A stretch of DNA of 64,000 nt from Arenimonas terrae (GTDB lineage: Bacteria; Pseudomonadota; Gammaproteobacteria; Xanthomonadales; Xanthomonadaceae), in contig NZ_SMDR01000001.1 in the NCBI RefSeq assembly GCF_006265115.1, positions 124,001 through 188,000 of the forward strand, in the 5' to 3' direction. A program made the position numbers and the translations under genes. How positions within the stretch are numbered: the stretch's first letter is position 1; the number at the start of each line of letters is the position of its first letter. A model generated the notes under the pieces. The model ran no database searches. It was not told where the DNA came from and saw nothing but the letters and a program-made list of their open reading frames with translations. Of this stretch, positions 35,409-45,509 are shown piece after piece.

Positions 35409-35594
35409 TCAGGATGAGGTGTCGTCGTCGTTGCTGTCTTCGGCCTTCTTCATCCGGCCGTTCTTGCGCAGGGCGTCCCGCAGCACGTACTCGATCTGCG
35501 CATTGAGCGAACGCAGCTCGTCGTCGGCCCAGCGCTGGATGGCGTCCAGCACTTCGGCGTTGATGCGCAGCGGGTAGGCTTTTTTCTCGGCCAT
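35409..35594 (-). CDS. Arc-type ribbon-helix-helix DNA-binding protein
   Basis: 61 aa. AYPLRINAEVLDAIQRWADDELRSLNAQIEYVLRDALRKNGR matches the Arc/MetJ ribbon-helix-helix: strand YPLRIN, helix A, then the SLNAQIEYVL helix B typical of Arc. The acidic C-terminus is unstructured. It is encoded inside the operon it probably represses; the tandem GATATC sites upstream of the SPFH gene are the candidate operator. Confidence 0.87.
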   Translation of the reverse strand: MAEKKAYPLRINAEVLDAIQRWADDELRSLNAQIEYVLRDALRKNGRMKKAEDSNDDDTSS

Positions 35595-35595
35595 C

Positions 35596-35904
35596 TCAGG
35601 TCCGGTGCGCCCGGAACACGGGGATCAGGCCCAACACCGAGCCCACGACCACCCCCGTCACGAGCCAGCCGGTGACCGTCTTGGTCATCAGCTCCGGTAC
35701 CACGAGGAATGCCAGCCCCATCAGCACCAGCGCGGCGTTGATCGCGATCAGCAGCATGCCTTCCGCCAGGCGTGCGCGCGCCGGATCGCGCGCAGCCGCG
35801 GCCGAGTGCGACGGGAACTTGCCCGTCGCCACCAGCACGCCCACCAGGACGCAGGGCAGTCCGATCGCGATGCACGCCACGCCGGCCTGGGTCATTTCGT
35901 CCAT
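35596..35904 (-). CDS. Hypothetical membrane protein of the SPFH operon
   Basis: 102 aa with three hydrophobic segments (GVACIAIGLPCVLVGVLVATG, LLIAINAALVLMGLAFLVVPEL and GWLVTGVVVGSVLGLIPVF). It lies 1 base before the Arc-type gene and 7 bases after the SPFH gene. The family was not recognised. Confidence 0.7.
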   Translation of the reverse strand: MDEMTQAGVACIAIGLPCVLVGVLVATGKFPSHSAAAARDPARARLAEGMLLIAINAALVLMGLAFLVVPELMTKTVTGWLVTGVVVGSVLGLIPVFRAHRT

Positions 35905-35911
35905 GGTGGCC

Positions 35912-36784
35912 TCAGTAGATCGAGCCGGCGTTGACCACCGGCTGCGTGCCGCGCTCGCCGCACAGCACCACCAGCAGGTTGCTCACCATCACCGCGCGGC
36001 GCTCCGGGTCGAGGTCGACCACCTTGCGTGCCGACAGCTGCTCGAGCGCCATCTCGACCATGCTCACCGCGCCTTCGACGATGCGGGTGCGGGCGGCGAT
36101 GATCGCGCCGGCCTGCTGGCGCTGCAGCATGGCCTGGGCGATTTCCGGGGCGTAGGCGAGGTGGCTGATGCGGGCTTCGGCGACGTTGACGCCGGCCTGG
36201 GCCAGGCGTTCCTGGATTTCCTCGGTCAGGTGCTTGGCGATCTCGGCGGCGTGGCTGCGCAGCGAGATCTTGCCGTCCTCGTGCTGGTCGTAGGGGTAGC
36301 TGGTGGCCATGGCGCGCAGCGCGGCCTCGGACTGGATGTGCACGAAGCTTTCGTAGTCGTCGACGTTGTAGACGGCCTCGGCCGAGTCCACGACCTGCCA
36401 CACGACCACGGCGCCGATCTCGATCGGACTGCCGTCGAGGTCGTTGACCTTGAGCTTGCCCGACTCGAAGTTGCGCACGCGCAGACTGATCTTCTTGGCC
36501 GAGTAGAAGGGGTTGTTCCAGCGCAGGCCCTGGTCCTTGGACGTGCCCACGTACTTGCCGAACAGGCTCAGCACCGCGGCCTGGTTGGGTTCGACCATGT
36601 AGAAGCCACCGAGCGCGACCGAGGCCAGCGCACCCACCACCAGGCCGGCGACCAGCAGGCCGGGGTTCGGCACGCCGTCGCCCTTGGCGCCCATCACGAA
36701 CAGATAGACGGCGAAGGCGCACAGCGCGATCAGGAGGAGAAGGGCCGGAATGCCGGGGTAGGAGCGGATGGACTGTTCTTTCAT
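35912..36784 (-). CDS. SPFH/Band 7 (stomatin-prohibitin) membrane protein
   Basis: 290 aa. Two membrane segments (about 13-31 and 45-64) precede the SPFH domain: [64 protein letters not shown] and the C-terminal helix [31 protein letters not shown] proteins form membrane microdomain scaffolds. The start is the ATG at 36782-36784 with GGGAGATCC upstream. It is first in a five-gene operon with an Arc-type regulator and a PH-domain protein. Confidence 0.92.
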   Translation of the reverse strand: MKEQSIRSYPGIPALLLLIALCAFAVYLFVMGAKGDGVPNPGLLVAGLVVGALASVALGGFYMVEPNQAAVLSLFGKYVGTSKDQGLRWNNPFYSAKKISLRVRNFESGKLKVNDLDGSPIEIGAVVVWQVVDSAEAVYNVDDYESFVHIQSEAALRAMATSYPYDQHEDGKISLRSHAAEIAKHLTEEIQERLAQAGVNVAEARISHLAYAPEIAQAMLQRQQAGAIIAARTRIVEGAVSMVEMALEQLSARKVVDLDPERRAVMVSNLLVVLCGERGTQPVVNAGSIY

Positions 36785-36810
36785 GGCGGATCTCCCGAGT
36801 GGTGGCCACA

Positions 36811-36856
36811 AGATATCAAAAAGATATCAATGTGCAATAGGCCAGACGAAAGTCAA
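36811..36856 (-). promoter_or_regulatory. Tandem GATATC operator upstream of the SPFH operon
   Basis: Two identical AGATATCA sites with GATATC cores at 36812-36817 and 36823-36828 lie 11 bp apart, one helical turn, as expected for side-by-side ribbon-helix-helix dimers. On the coding strand they read TTGATATCTT twice. A TTGACT -35-like box (36851-36856) lies upstream, so the sites would cover the -10/+1 region. This AT-rich patch is unlike the surrounding DNA. Regulation by the Arc-type protein is inference. Confidence 0.6.
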
Positions 36857-36897
36857 CCGGACCGGATGGCCCTGGCCTTTGCAAACAAGGGCTTGCC

Positions 36898-37788
36898 TCA
36901 GGGTTCGACGCGGTAGCGCAGGAAGGGCGAGGGCAGCTGCTCGCTGCCGATGGTCAGCGACAGGCCGTCGGGCGAGAAGGCGATGGCCTCGGCCTGGGGC
37001 ATCCAGGGCAGGGTCAGATGCGAGGGCTTGTCGCGCAGCGCCGGGGTCCAGTCGCCATCGCGCGGGCGCACCAGGAAATGCACCGAGCGGTAGTTGAGCA
37101 CCGCCAGCACGCGGCCGTTCGGGCTCAGCGCGGCGCCGGTGACCTGGGCGCGGTAGCGGCCGTAGATCGGGCTGCGGCGCAGGTCGCCGGCGTCGGGCTG
37201 TTCGATGCCGGGCAGGTTGCCCAGGTGCTCGGCCACGGCCTGGTCTTCGCCAGGGCGCAAGGGGATGCGGAAGAGTTCGGGCGGCACGCGTTTTTTCGAG
37301 ATCAGCAGCACCTCCCCGCGCGCCGGGTCCACGGCCGCCGCTTCGCAGTCGCGGGGGCCGTCCGGCCAGCGGAAGGTCAGGCTCCAGGCCACGGCGACGG
37401 GCCGGGTCAGGTCGGTGGGTTCCTCGAGCACGTGCAGGACCAGGTCCTGGCGGATGCCGCCGTTGTCGCCGGTGTCGGCAATGAGCAGGTAGTGCCTGCC
37501 GTCGAGCTCGAACGAGGACAGGTCCTCCCAGTCGATGTTGGCCGCCCCGGTCACCGGCACGCTGGCCCGGTGCTGGCCGCGTTCGTCCATCAGCTGCAGC
37601 TCGGCGCTGTTGCCGCTGTCGTTGATCGCCCAGTAGTGGCCCGGATGCGCGCGCGAGGCGGCCAGGCCGCTGATCTCGTCCAGCGCCCGGTCGGTGACCA
37701 GGCCGGCGACTTCGGGATCGCCCCAACGGGCGCCGAAGGCGGGCGCTGGCAGCAGCACCAGGAGGAGGGTGGGCAGGATTCGGCGCAT
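36898..37788 (-). CDS. Exported hypothetical protein, probable beta-propeller
   Basis: 296 aa. The signal peptide MRRILPTLLLVLLPAPAFG is followed by repeated strand-rich segments (HYWAINDSGNSAELQLMDERG, HYLLIADTGDNGGIRQ, SPNGRVLAVLNYRSVHFLVR, AIAFSPDGLSLTIGSEQ) typical of propeller blades. The function is unknown; no catalytic motif was seen. It is divergent from purT. Confidence 0.7.
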   Translation of the reverse strand: MRRILPTLLLVLLPAPAFGARWGDPEVAGLVTDRALDEISGLAASRAHPGHYWAINDSGNSAELQLMDERGQHRASVPVTGAANIDWEDLSSFELDGRHYLLIADTGDNGGIRQDLVLHVLEEPTDLTRPVAVAWSLTFRWPDGPRDCEAAAVDPARGEVLLISKKRVPPELFRIPLRPGEDQAVAEHLGNLPGIEQPDAGDLRRSPIYGRYRAQVTGAALSPNGRVLAVLNYRSVHFLVRPRDGDWTPALRDKPSHLTLPWMPQAEAIAFSPDGLSLTIGSEQLPSPFLRYRVEP

Positions 37789-37852
37789 GAATAACCGCGG
37801 GTCTTGAGGTCCGAGCATGACAGAAACGCCGCCCGGCCTGAACCTCGGCCGC

Positions 37853-37858
37853 TACAAT
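37853..37858 (+). promoter_or_regulatory. -10 box of purT
   Basis: TACAAT lies 29 bases before the purT ATG. No convincing -35 or PurR box was found in the 99-bp divergent gap. Confidence 0.45.
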
Positions 37859-37887
37859 TGCGCCCTTCCACCACCGAATCCGCCGCC

Positions 37888-39087
37888 ATGACCGACCCGC
37901 GCCCCGTCACCCTCGGCACGCCGCTTTCGCCGTCCGCCCGCCGCGTGCTGATGCTCGGCTCCGGCGAACTGGGCAAGGAAGTGGCGATCGAGCTGCAGCG
38001 GCTGGGCGTGGAGGTGATCGCCGCCGATCGCTACGACAACGCCCCGGCCATGCAGGTCGCGCACCGCTGCCACACCCTGAACATGCTCGACCCGGCCGCG
38101 CTGCGCGACCTGATCACGCACGAGAAGCCCGACCTGGTGGTGCCGGAGATCGAGGCCATCCACACCCAGACGCTGGTAGAACTGGAGACCGAGAAAGGCC
38201 TGCGCGTGATTCCCACCGCGCGCGCCGCGCGCCTGACCATGGACCGCGAGGGCATCCGCCGCCTGGCCGCCGAAACGCTGGGCCTGCCGACCTCGCCCTA
38301 CCGTTTCGTCGACACCCGCGAGGAGTACCGCGCCGCCGTCGCCGCCATCGGCCTGCCCTGCGTGGTCAAGCCGGTGATGTCGTCCTCGGGCAAGGGCCAG
38401 AGCACGGTGCGCAGCGATGCCGACATCGACGCTGCCTGGGACTACGCCCAGTCCGGCGGCCGTGCCGGCCAGGGCCGCTGCATCGTCGAGGGCTTCATCC
38501 GCTTCGACTACGAGATCACGCTGCTGACCGTGCGCCACCGCGACGGTACCTCGTATTGCGATCCGATCGGCCACCTGCAGGTGGATGGTGACTACCGCGA
38601 GAGCTGGATGCCGCAGCCGATGTCGGACGCGGCGCTGCGCGAATCGCAGCGCATCGCGAAGACCGTCACCGACAACCTCGGCGGCCGGGGCCTGTTCGGC
38701 GTCGAGCTGTTCGTGCAGGGCGACCAGGTCTGGTTCAGCGAGGTCTCGCCGCGCCCGCACGACACCGGCCTGGTCACGCTGATCTCGCAGGAGCTGAGCG
38801 AATTCGCCCTGCACGCGCGCGCCATCCTCGGCCTGCCGATCCCGAACATCGCCTCGCTTGGGCCCTCGGCCTCGTGCGCGGTGCTGGCCACCGGCTACGG
38901 CGTGCCGCGGTTCGGCAATGTCGACGGCGCGCTGGTCGAACCCGATACCGCACTGCGCCTGTTCGGCAAACCGAAGGTCGAAGGTCATCGTCGTATCGCG
39001 GTGACGCTGGCACGTGATATCAATGTCGACGCGGCCCGCGCCAAGGCGCGTCGCGCCGCGGCGGCGCTCACGGTGGAGTTGGAATGA
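37888..39087 (+). CDS. purT: Formate-dependent phosphoribosylglycinamide formyltransferase
   Basis: 399 aa. PurT makes formyl-GAR from GAR, formate and ATP, the folate-independent third step of purine synthesis. The ATP-grasp fold is complete: [21 protein letters not shown] (N-terminal domain), [11 protein letters not shown] (ATP loop), [21 protein letters not shown], and [25 protein letters not shown] (metal and substrate site). The start is the ATG at 37888. It overlaps the following exported-protein gene by 4 bases. Confidence 0.97.
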   Translation: MTDPRPVTLGTPLSPSARRVLMLGSGELGKEVAIELQRLGVEVIAADRYDNAPAMQVAHRCHTLNMLDPAALRDLITHEKPDLVVPEIEAIHTQTLVELETEKGLRVIPTARAARLTMDREGIRRLAAETLGLPTSPYRFVDTREEYRAAVAAIGLPCVVKPVMSSSGKGQSTVRSDADIDAAWDYAQSGGRAGQGRCIVEGFIRFDYEITLLTVRHRDGTSYCDPIGHLQVDGDYRESWMPQPMSDAALRESQRIAKTVTDNLGGRGLFGVELFVQGDQVWFSEVSPRPHDTGLVTLISQELSEFALHARAILGLPIPNIASLGPSASCAVLATGYGVPRFGNVDGALVEPDTALRLFGKPKVEGHRRIAVTLARDINVDAARAKARRAAAALTVELE

Positions 39088-39647
39088 TGTTTGCAACCCT
39101 GCGCTGGATCGGCCTGCTGGCCGCGCTGCTGTTCTCGCTCCCGGCCCAGGGCGCCGAGTTCCGGATCGATTCGGCCACCAACGAACAGCTGGTGCTGGAC
39201 ATGCCGGCCGGCTGGCGCGGCTTCACCGCCAACCCGGAAGGGGCCGCGGTGACGACGCTGGCGTTCTCGCCGGCGCAGGGCGCGTCCTTCCGGATGCTGG
39301 TGACCCTGATCCCGTTGCCGCGCGATGCCAGCCGTCCGCCGATCACCGCGTCCGACCTTCGCGAAAGCACTCAGGTCGCGGCCGACCAGGCCCGCTCCCG
39401 CTCGGTCGAGGCCGTGCTGACGGTCCAGAGCCTCACCGGCCCCCAGGTCAGCGGCGTCTATTTCCAGGCCACCGACCGCGCGCCGCCGGCGGGCGAATTC
39501 AAGCACCTGACCCAGGGCTCATTGGTCGTGGGCGAGGCGGTGCTCACCTTCACCGTGCTGGCCAACGACGACGCCCCCGGCGGCCCCGAGGCGGTCCGTC
39601 GCCAGGCCCTGGCGGCACTTGCGGCAATCAGGGTCGCGTCGCGCTGA
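39084..39647 (+). CDS. Hypothetical exported protein downstream of purT
   Basis: 187 aa. The signal peptide [23 protein letters not shown] precedes a mature domain with [22 protein letters not shown] and a C-terminal helix, similar in outline to small periplasmic proteins of unknown role. It is translationally coupled to purT (ATGA). Its last 20 bases overlap the convergent lipoprotein gene. Confidence 0.7.
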   Translation: MMFATLRWIGLLAALLFSLPAQGAEFRIDSATNEQLVLDMPAGWRGFTANPEGAAVTTLAFSPAQGASFRMLVTLIPLPRDASRPPITASDLRESTQVAADQARSRSVEAVLTVQSLTGPQVSGVYFQATDRAPPAGEFKHLTQGSLVVGEAVLTFTVLANDDAPGGPEAVRRQALAALAAIRVASR

Positions 39648-40872
39648 GTTCCGGCGGGTCTGCGCCCTCAAGGTCGACCCAGACCATCCGGTGGTCCGTG
39701 GCGTCCAGCCACTCCGTGCCCGGCTGCCCGGGCGCCGGCCAGAACACGCCGCTGGCCTGCACCGGCAGGCCGACCGAGGGCAGCACATAGTCGACGCGGT
39801 AGTTGCCGTTGCGCGGTCCGAACTGCGCGGTGTCGTGACCGGCGAAGGACCTGTGTGCGCCGTTGACCGCGTTGGCCTGCGCCGAGGCCATCGCGCCCTC
39901 GCTGCGCGGCGTCGCGTAACGCAGCACGCGCGGGTGTTCCAGTAGCTGGTGGATCGCGCCGGGCAGGCTGCCGCCGTCGGCGGGGTCGGCGTTGTAGTCG
40001 CCGGCGATCACGAAACGTTCGCCCTCGGCCAGGCCGCCGCAGCGGACCGCGTCGTCGCAGAGCCAGGGCTTGTCGCCCGGCGTGAGGTACTCCGCCCAGA
40101 GCCGGATTTCGTCGTGGTTGCGGGCGGCGTTGCGGCGTTCGGGGCCGTCGAACACCGGCGGCGTGGGGTGCGCGGCCAGCAGGTGGATGCGGCCCAGCGG
40201 CGTGTCGATCGGCAGGTCCCAGTGCGACTTCGAGCTCAGCCGCAGCTGCGCCCAGACCGCCGGCGGGTAGAAGGCGCGGCCGTCGGGATGTTTCGGCTCT
40301 AGCGCGCCGGGCAGCGCGCTCCAGCGCAGCAGGCGGAAGCTGCGCGCGGCCGCCGCGTCGATCGGGAACTTCGACAGCACCAGCATGCCGTACTGGCCCG
40401 GGTGCAGGCCGTAGCCCCAGGCGTCGTTGCCGTGGAAGCGGCCTTCGCCGCCGATCTTGCCGTCGCCGTCCAGGTCCAGGCCGCTGGGCACGCCGGTGTT
40501 CACTTCCGCGAGGTAGCGGTAGGGATAGGTGATCGGCTGCTCGCCGTACTGGCCGACTTCCAGGTAGCGCCGCTGGAACAGGTCGGCCGCCAGGCCGGCG
40601 GCGTCGTAGTCGAACTCGTTGAGCAGCACCACGTCCGGCCGCTGGTGCTGGACGATCGCGGCGATCTTGCGCGCGTCGGCGTCGCCTTCGTCCAGGCGCG
40701 CGATCAGGCCGCCATGTTCCTCGTCGTAGAGGGAAGTGTTGAGCGTGGCGAAGCGCAGGGGCATGGCAGGCTTTTCCGCAGCGGACGGGCGCGGGGCGGC
40801 GACGGGAGCGGCGCAGCCGGCGAGGACGAGGGCGGCCAGCAGGCCGGCGGACAGCAGGGCAGGGAAGCGCAT
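39628..40872 (-). CDS. Endonuclease/exonuclease/phosphatase family lipoprotein
   Basis: 414 aa. The leader ends in LAGC (lipobox, about residue 20). The EEP fold shows RFATLNTSLYD at the start, PDVVLLNEFDYD (metal-binding Glu), IAGDYNADPADG and the final DATDHRMVWVDLEG (catalytic Asp-His). Substrates in this superfamily range from nucleic acids to phospholipids, so the activity cannot be named. The lipobox places it in the envelope. Confidence 0.85.
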   Translation of the reverse strand: MRFPALLSAGLLAALVLAGCAAPVAAPRPSAAEKPAMPLRFATLNTSLYDEEHGGLIARLDEGDADARKIAAIVQHQRPDVVLLNEFDYDAAGLAADLFQRRYLEVGQYGEQPITYPYRYLAEVNTGVPSGLDLDGDGKIGGEGRFHGNDAWGYGLHPGQYGMLVLSKFPIDAAAARSFRLLRWSALPGALEPKHPDGRAFYPPAVWAQLRLSSKSHWDLPIDTPLGRIHLLAAHPTPPVFDGPERRNAARNHDEIRLWAEYLTPGDKPWLCDDAVRCGGLAEGERFVIAGDYNADPADGGSLPGAIHQLLEHPRVLRYATPRSEGAMASAQANAVNGAHRSFAGHDTAQFGPRNGNYRVDYVLPSVGLPVQASGVFWPAPGQPGTEWLDATDHRMVWVDLEGADPPELSATRP

Positions 40873-40893
40873 GGGCGCGATTGTGCCCGCAAT

Positions 40894-41607
40894 TCAGCCG
40901 GCGGGCATCGGGCGCCAGGTCGCGCCGTCGAGGAATTCGAGCGGCCGGAAGCCGCGCTTGTAGGTCATCTTCGGATGGCCGTCGAGCCAGAAACCCAGGT
41001 ACACGTGCTCGCGGCCGTCCTCGAGCGCGCGCTGCACCTGGCGCAGGATGGCGTAGGTGCCCAGGCTGCGCGCGGCGTGCGCGGGATCGTAGAAGGTGTA
41101 GACCGCCGACAGCGCCTTGGGCACGACGTCGGTCACCGCCAGCGCCACCAGCTGGCCGTCGAGCCGGAACTCCATGAACTGGGTCGGGCTCCAGCCGCAG
41201 GCCAGGAAGGCGTCGAAGTTTTCCGGCGCCGGGTCGTCCATGCCGCCGCCGACGTGGCGGGTGTCGAGGTAGCGGCGGTAGAGCGCGAAGTTCTCGGCCG
41301 TGCGGCGCGGCGGCACGATGCGCATCTCGAGGTCGGCGTTGCGCGCCAGGCAGCGCTTCTGGGCCCGGTTCGGCCGGAACGCCGCCACCGGGATGCGCAC
41401 CGAGATGCAGGCGCGGCAGCCGTTGCAGTAGGGCCGGTAGACGTGGCCGCCGGAGCGGCGGAAGCCCATCGACAGCGCCTGCGCGAACACGCTGGGCAGG
41501 TGCGGATCGGCCGGGTCGATGATCAGGTCGCGCGAGAGCCGGTCGGGCCAGTAGCCGCAGGCGTGCTCGAGCGTCTGGAACAGGCGGATGGCGTGCTGGT
41601 TGCCCAT
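40894..41607 (-). CDS. bpt: Aspartate/glutamate leucyltransferase (Bpt/ATE family)
   Basis: 237 aa. The N-terminal ATE domain has [13 protein letters not shown] and [17 protein letters not shown]; the C-terminal half has [39 protein letters not shown] and [20 protein letters not shown]. Bacterial members transfer Leu from Leu-tRNA to N-terminal Asp/Glu and so mark proteins for ClpS/ClpAP. The start ATG at 41605-41607 reads [15 protein letters not shown]. Confidence 0.93.
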   Translation of the reverse strand: MGNQHAIRLFQTLEHACGYWPDRLSRDLIIDPADPHLPSVFAQALSMGFRRSGGHVYRPYCNGCRACISVRIPVAAFRPNRAQKRCLARNADLEMRIVPPRRTAENFALYRRYLDTRHVGGGMDDPAPENFDAFLACGWSPTQFMEFRLDGQLVALAVTDVVPKALSAVYTFYDPAHAARSLGTYAILRQVQRALEDGREHVYLGFWLDGHPKMTYKRGFRPLEFLDGATWRPMPAG

Positions 41608-41680
41608 GGGCCTCAGTCTACGACCGCCGGGCGGCGCCGGCGCAAACGGGCCCGCGCGTGCCGGCGATGCATGCGTGGAT

Positions 41681-42526
41681 TCAGCGCGGCAGCACCCGGC
41701 CGAGCCGCTGGCCGACCCGGGTCGGGGTCTCGGTGGCGAAGCTGTCCAGGGCCACCGCGTCGCGCGGGAAGAGCAGGATCACGGTCGAGCCGTAGTTGAA
41801 GCGGGCCATCTCGGCAAAGCGGGCGAGGGTGATACCCTGGCCGCGCCAGTCGCGGCGCACCGGCTTGTGCGCGTACGGCGGGATTTCCTCGCCGTTCCAC
41901 ACCGACTCCACGCCCGAGACCAGCAGGGCGCCGACCATCACCGAACACATCGGCCCGAACTCGGTCTCGAAGTGGCAGACCAGGCGCTCGTTGCGCGCGA
42001 ACAGCCGCGGGATCGCCTGCACGCCCCAGGGCGCCACTGTGAACAGCCGGCCCGGCACGTGCAGCGTTTCGACCAGGGTGCCGGTCCAGGGCATGTGTAC
42101 GCGGTGGTAGTCGCGCGGCGACAGGTAGATGTTGGCGAACCAGCCGTCGGCGTAGGGCGCAGCCATGGCCTCGTTGCCCAGCAGCTCGGCGGCGGTGAAG
42201 GCCTGTCCCTTGGCCTGGAAGATGCGTCCGGCCTCGATGCGGCCGGCCTGGCTGATCTTGCCGTCGGCGGGCATCAGCAGGGTCGCCGGGTCGGCGTCGG
42301 CCGTGCGCGCGCCGGGCTTGAGCTCGCGGGTGAAGAAGGCGTTGAAGTGCAGGTAGTTGGTCGGCACCGGGTCCACGGCCTCGGCCATGTCCACGTTGAA
42401 CCTGCGCACCACCAGCTTGATCAACCAGTCCTTGAACCAGGCCGTGCGCGTGCGCGCCACGCCGTAGGCGATGCGCGAGAGCAGGCGGTGCGGCAGCACG
42501 TACTGCAGGAAGACCTTCGGGCTCAC
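41681..42526 (-). CDS. psd: Phosphatidylserine decarboxylase proenzyme
   Basis: 281 aa from a GTG that overlaps the SCO gene stop (GTGA). The enzyme converts phosphatidylserine to phosphatidylethanolamine at the inner membrane. The self-cleavage site is Gly-Ser247-Thr in [11 protein letters not shown], which yields the pyruvoyl alpha chain. [16 protein letters not shown] contains the conserved His of the catalytic triad. The length is typical of the proteobacterial enzyme. Confidence 0.96.
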   Translation of the reverse strand: MSPKVFLQYVLPHRLLSRIAYGVARTRTAWFKDWLIKLVVRRFNVDMAEAVDPVPTNYLHFNAFFTRELKPGARTADADPATLLMPADGKISQAGRIEAGRIFQAKGQAFTAAELLGNEAMAAPYADGWFANIYLSPRDYHRVHMPWTGTLVETLHVPGRLFTVAPWGVQAIPRLFARNERLVCHFETEFGPMCSVMVGALLVSGVESVWNGEEIPPYAHKPVRRDWRGQGITLARFAEMARFNYGSTVILLFPRDAVALDSFATETPTRVGQRLGRVLPR

Positions 42527-43191
42527 GGCGCGGCCTCCGTCAGCGTGGCGAGGTCGGCGGCGATGTCGGCCGGCACCAGCGGCGGCCGGATCAGGCCGGC
42601 CTGGCGACCCTGAGGGTCGATCACCACCAGGGCCGAGCTGTGGTCCATGGTGTAGTCGCCGTCGGTCGTGGCGACCTTCATGTAAACCAGGCCCAGGCCC
42701 GCGGCGAACTGGCCCAGGGCCGGCTCTGGAGCGGTGGCGGCCAGGGTGGCCTTGTGGAAATAAGCGGCGTACTCGCCGGTCTTGGCCGGGGTGTCGCGGG
42801 CCGGGTCGACCGAGACGAACAGGACGCGCGGGCGCACGGCCTCGGGCAGCGTTTCCCAGACGGCCTGGGACTGGGCCAGCTCGCTCAGCGTGGTCGGGCA
42901 GACGTCCGGGCAGTGGGTGAAGCCCAGGAACACCACGGTCCAGTGGCCCTGCAGTTCCTCCGGCGTCAGCGGCGTGCCGTCGGACTGCTCGAGCGCGAAG
43001 CCCGGAATGGCGCGCGGCGAGGGGAACAGGCGCACCGCCTTGAGCGTTGCCGGGTCCACGGCCGGGGCCGCGGCTTCGACGGCCTGCGGCGCGCCGGGAG
43101 CGGTCGGCGCGAACGCCACCTGGGCGGCCCACAGGCCGAGTCCGGCCGCGAGCGCGGCGATCACGATGAGCAGGTTGCGGCGATTGAACAC
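42523..43191 (-). CDS. SCO1/SenC family copper-binding protein
   Basis: 222 aa from the GTG at 43189-43191; a TTG at 43221 is a possible longer start. An N-terminal anchor ([21 protein letters not shown]) leads to a thioredoxin-like domain with copper ligands Cys94-x3-Cys98 (THCPDVCPT) and a distal His in [12 protein letters not shown] proteins deliver copper to cytochrome oxidase CuA or keep its thiols reduced. No oxidase gene is in this window. Confidence 0.92.
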   Translation of the reverse strand: MFNRRNLLIVIAALAAGLGLWAAQVAFAPTAPGAPQAVEAAAPAVDPATLKAVRLFPSPRAIPGFALEQSDGTPLTPEELQGHWTVVFLGFTHCPDVCPTTLSELAQSQAVWETLPEAVRPRVLFVSVDPARDTPAKTGEYAAYFHKATLAATAPEPALGQFAAGLGLVYMKVATTDGDYTMDHSSALVVIDPQGRQAGLIRPPLVPADIAADLATLTEAAP

Positions 43192-43239
43192 GGCGCGTCC
43201 GGAGGGCGGAGAGGGCCGCAATTATAGCCGGGGCACGGC

Positions 43240-43245
43240 TATACT
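43240..43245 (+). promoter_or_regulatory. -10 box of prmB
   Basis: TATACT lies 27 bases before the prmB ATG, in the 81-bp divergent gap to the SCO gene. AAGGAA (43257-43262) is the likely ribosome site. Confidence 0.5.
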
Positions 43246-43272
43246 CGCGTCATCACAAGGAATTTCAATCAC

Positions 43273-44193
43273 ATGCCGGCCGAGCTTCAGACCATCATCG
43301 ACTTCATCCGCTACGGGACCAGCCGCTTCGGCGCCGCCGGCCTGAGCTTCGGGCACAGCCACGACAACGCCCTCGACGAAGCGACCCAGCTGGTCCTGCA
43401 CGCCCTGCACCTGCCGCACGACCTGGGTCCGGCCTACGGCCAGGCGCGCCTGACCGCCGACGAGAAGCAGGAAGTGCTGGCGCTGTTCTCGCGCCGCATC
43501 AACGAGCGCATTCCGGCCTGCTACCTCACCGGCGAGGCCTGGTTCGCCGGCCTGAGCTTCAAGTCCGATCCGCGCGCCCTGGTGCCGCGCTCGCCGATCG
43601 CCGAACTGATCGAAACCGGCTTCGAGCCCTGGCTCGGCGGCCGCGAGGTCCACCGCGCGCTCGACATGTGCACCGGCTCGGGCTGCATCGCGATCGCGAC
43701 GGCGCACTATCACCCGCACTGGCAGGTGGACGCGGTGGACCTGAGCGAGGACGCGCTGGCCCTGGCCCGCGAGAACGTGGAGCGGCTGGACGCGCGCAAC
43801 GTCCGCCTGGTCCATTCCGACCTGTTCAAGAACCTCGACGGCGAGGTCTACGACCTGATCGTCACCAATCCGCCCTACGTCACCCACGCCGAAACCGACG
43901 CACTGCCGAAGGAGTATTCGCACGAGCCCGAGATGGGCCTGCGCGCCGGCGACGACGGGCTGGACCTGGCGCTGGAGATCCTGCGCGACGCGCCGCGGCA
44001 CCTGAGCGAACACGGCCTGCTGATCTGCGAGGTCGGCGAGAGCGAACGCGCCCTGGTCGAGCTGCTGCCGGAAGTGCCCTTCGCCTGGATCGAGTTCAAG
44101 GTCGGGCAGATGGGCATCTTCGTGATCGAGCGCGAAGACATCGTCGCCCACCACGCCCGCATCAAGGCGCTGGCCGATGCCCGGCGGAGCTGA
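43273..44193 (+). CDS. prmB: Ribosomal protein L3 N5-glutamine methyltransferase
   Basis: 306 aa. The HemK-like fold includes LTGEAWFAGLSFKSDPRALVPRSPIAELI, SAM motif I ALDMCTGSGCIAIA and the catalytic NPPY (199-202, VTNPPYVT), which orients the glutamine amide. PrmB modifies L3 of the large ribosomal subunit. The order prmB-aroC-asd is the family's usual one. Confidence 0.95.
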   Translation: MPAELQTIIDFIRYGTSRFGAAGLSFGHSHDNALDEATQLVLHALHLPHDLGPAYGQARLTADEKQEVLALFSRRINERIPACYLTGEAWFAGLSFKSDPRALVPRSPIAELIETGFEPWLGGREVHRALDMCTGSGCIAIATAHYHPHWQVDAVDLSEDALALARENVERLDARNVRLVHSDLFKNLDGEVYDLIVTNPPYVTHAETDALPKEYSHEPEMGLRAGDDGLDLALEILRDAPRHLSEHGLLICEVGESERALVELLPEVPFAWIEFKVGQMGIFVIEREDIVAHHARIKALADARRS

Positions 44194-44202
44194 GCCCGGC
44201 GC

Positions 44203-45303
44203 ATGAGCGACAACAGCTTCGGCCGGCTGCTGCGGATCACCACCTTCGGCGAAAGCCACGGTCCGGCGATCGGCTGCGTGGTCGACGGTTGCCCGCCGGG
44301 CATCGCGATCGCGCCGGAGGATTTCCGCGCCGACCTCGACCGCCGCGCCACCGGCAAGAGCCGGCACACCTCGCAGCGCCACGAGGCCGATGAGGTCGAA
44401 ATCCTCAGCGGCGTCTACGAAGGCCGCACCACCGGCACGCCGATCGGCCTGCTGGTGCGCAACACCGACGCGCGCAGCAAGGACTACGCGAAGATCGCCG
44501 AACAGTTCCGCCCCGGCCACGCCGACTACACCTACTGGCAGAAGTACGGCCTGCGCGACCCGCGCGGCGGCGGCCGCAGCTCCGCGCGCGAGACCACCAT
44601 GCGCGTGGCCGCCGCGGTGATCGCCAAGAAGTGGCTGGCGGAAAAGTACGGTGTCACCGTGCGCGCCTGCGTTTCCCAGATCGCCGACCTGCGCCCGCGC
44701 GGCTTCGACTGGGCGGCGGTGGAGGGCAATGACTTCTTCTGGCCCGACGCCGGCCAGGCGGCCGAGCTCGAGGCCTACATGGACGCGCTGCGCAAGTCCG
44801 GCGATTCGGTCGGCGCGCGCGTGGAGGTGCAGGCGCTGAACGTGCCGCCGGGCTGGGGCGAGCCGGTCTACGGCAAGCTCGACGCCGAGATCGCCGCGGC
44901 CATGATGTCGATCAACGCCGTGAAGGGTGTCGAGATCGGCGCCGGCTTCGCCAGCATCGGACAGAAGGGCAGCGAGCACCGCGACCTGATGTCCCCGGCC
45001 GGCTTCGCCAGCAACCACGCCGGCGGCATCCTGGGCGGCATCAGCAGCGGCCAGGCGGTCACCTGTTCGGTCGCGTTCAAGCCCACCTCCAGCCTGCGCC
45101 TGCCGGGCGACACCGTGGACATCCACGGCCAGCCGGTCGAAGTGATCACCACCGGCCGCCACGACCCCTGCGTGGGCCTGCGCGCGCCGCCGATCTGCGA
45201 GGCCATGCTGGCCCTGGTGCTGATGGACCAGGCCCTGCGCCACCGCGCCCAGTGCGGCGACGTCGGTCCGGTGTCGCCGCGCCTGCCGGGCGGCCTGCCA
45301 TGA
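44203..45303 (+). CDS. aroC: Chorismate synthase
   Basis: 366 aa. The enzyme converts 5-enolpyruvylshikimate 3-phosphate to chorismate using reduced FMN, the last shared step of aromatic synthesis. All three signatures are present: [38 protein letters not shown] and [17 protein letters not shown]. It starts 9 bases after prmB. Chorismate feeds the trp genes found 5 kb downstream. Confidence 0.98.
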   Translation: MSDNSFGRLLRITTFGESHGPAIGCVVDGCPPGIAIAPEDFRADLDRRATGKSRHTSQRHEADEVEILSGVYEGRTTGTPIGLLVRNTDARSKDYAKIAEQFRPGHADYTYWQKYGLRDPRGGGRSSARETTMRVAAAVIAKKWLAEKYGVTVRACVSQIADLRPRGFDWAAVEGNDFFWPDAGQAAELEAYMDALRKSGDSVGARVEVQALNVPPGWGEPVYGKLDAEIAAAMMSINAVKGVEIGAGFASIGQKGSEHRDLMSPAGFASNHAGGILGGISSGQAVTCSVAFKPTSSLRLPGDTVDIHGQPVEVITTGRHDPCVGLRAPPICEAMLALVLMDQALRHRAQCGDVGPVSPRLPGGLP

Positions 45304-45360
45304 TTTCGCCCTTTTTCCGCCCGGGCCATGCCCGCAAACCGACCCAGACTTGCCGCCCGT

Positions 45361-45378
45361 GCGATCGAAAACGATCGC
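45361..45378. other. Hairpin in the aroC-asd gap
   Basis: A perfect 7-bp palindrome GCGATCG-AAAA-CGATCGC lies 58 bases after aroC. There is no T-run, so it is not a standard terminator. The rest of this 206-base gap shows no other structure; GAGAGAA before the asd ATG may serve as ribosome site. Confidence 0.4.
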
Positions 45379-45509
45379 CTCGGACGGCCTGGACGACGAT
45401 GCGCCCGCGCGGCGCCCTGTGTTCCCTGCCGGCCTGAGGCCGAATCCGTTCGGTGCATCCCCTCCGCGCACGACGCGGCATCCAACGAATACGAGAGAAC
45501 CCCCGAACC

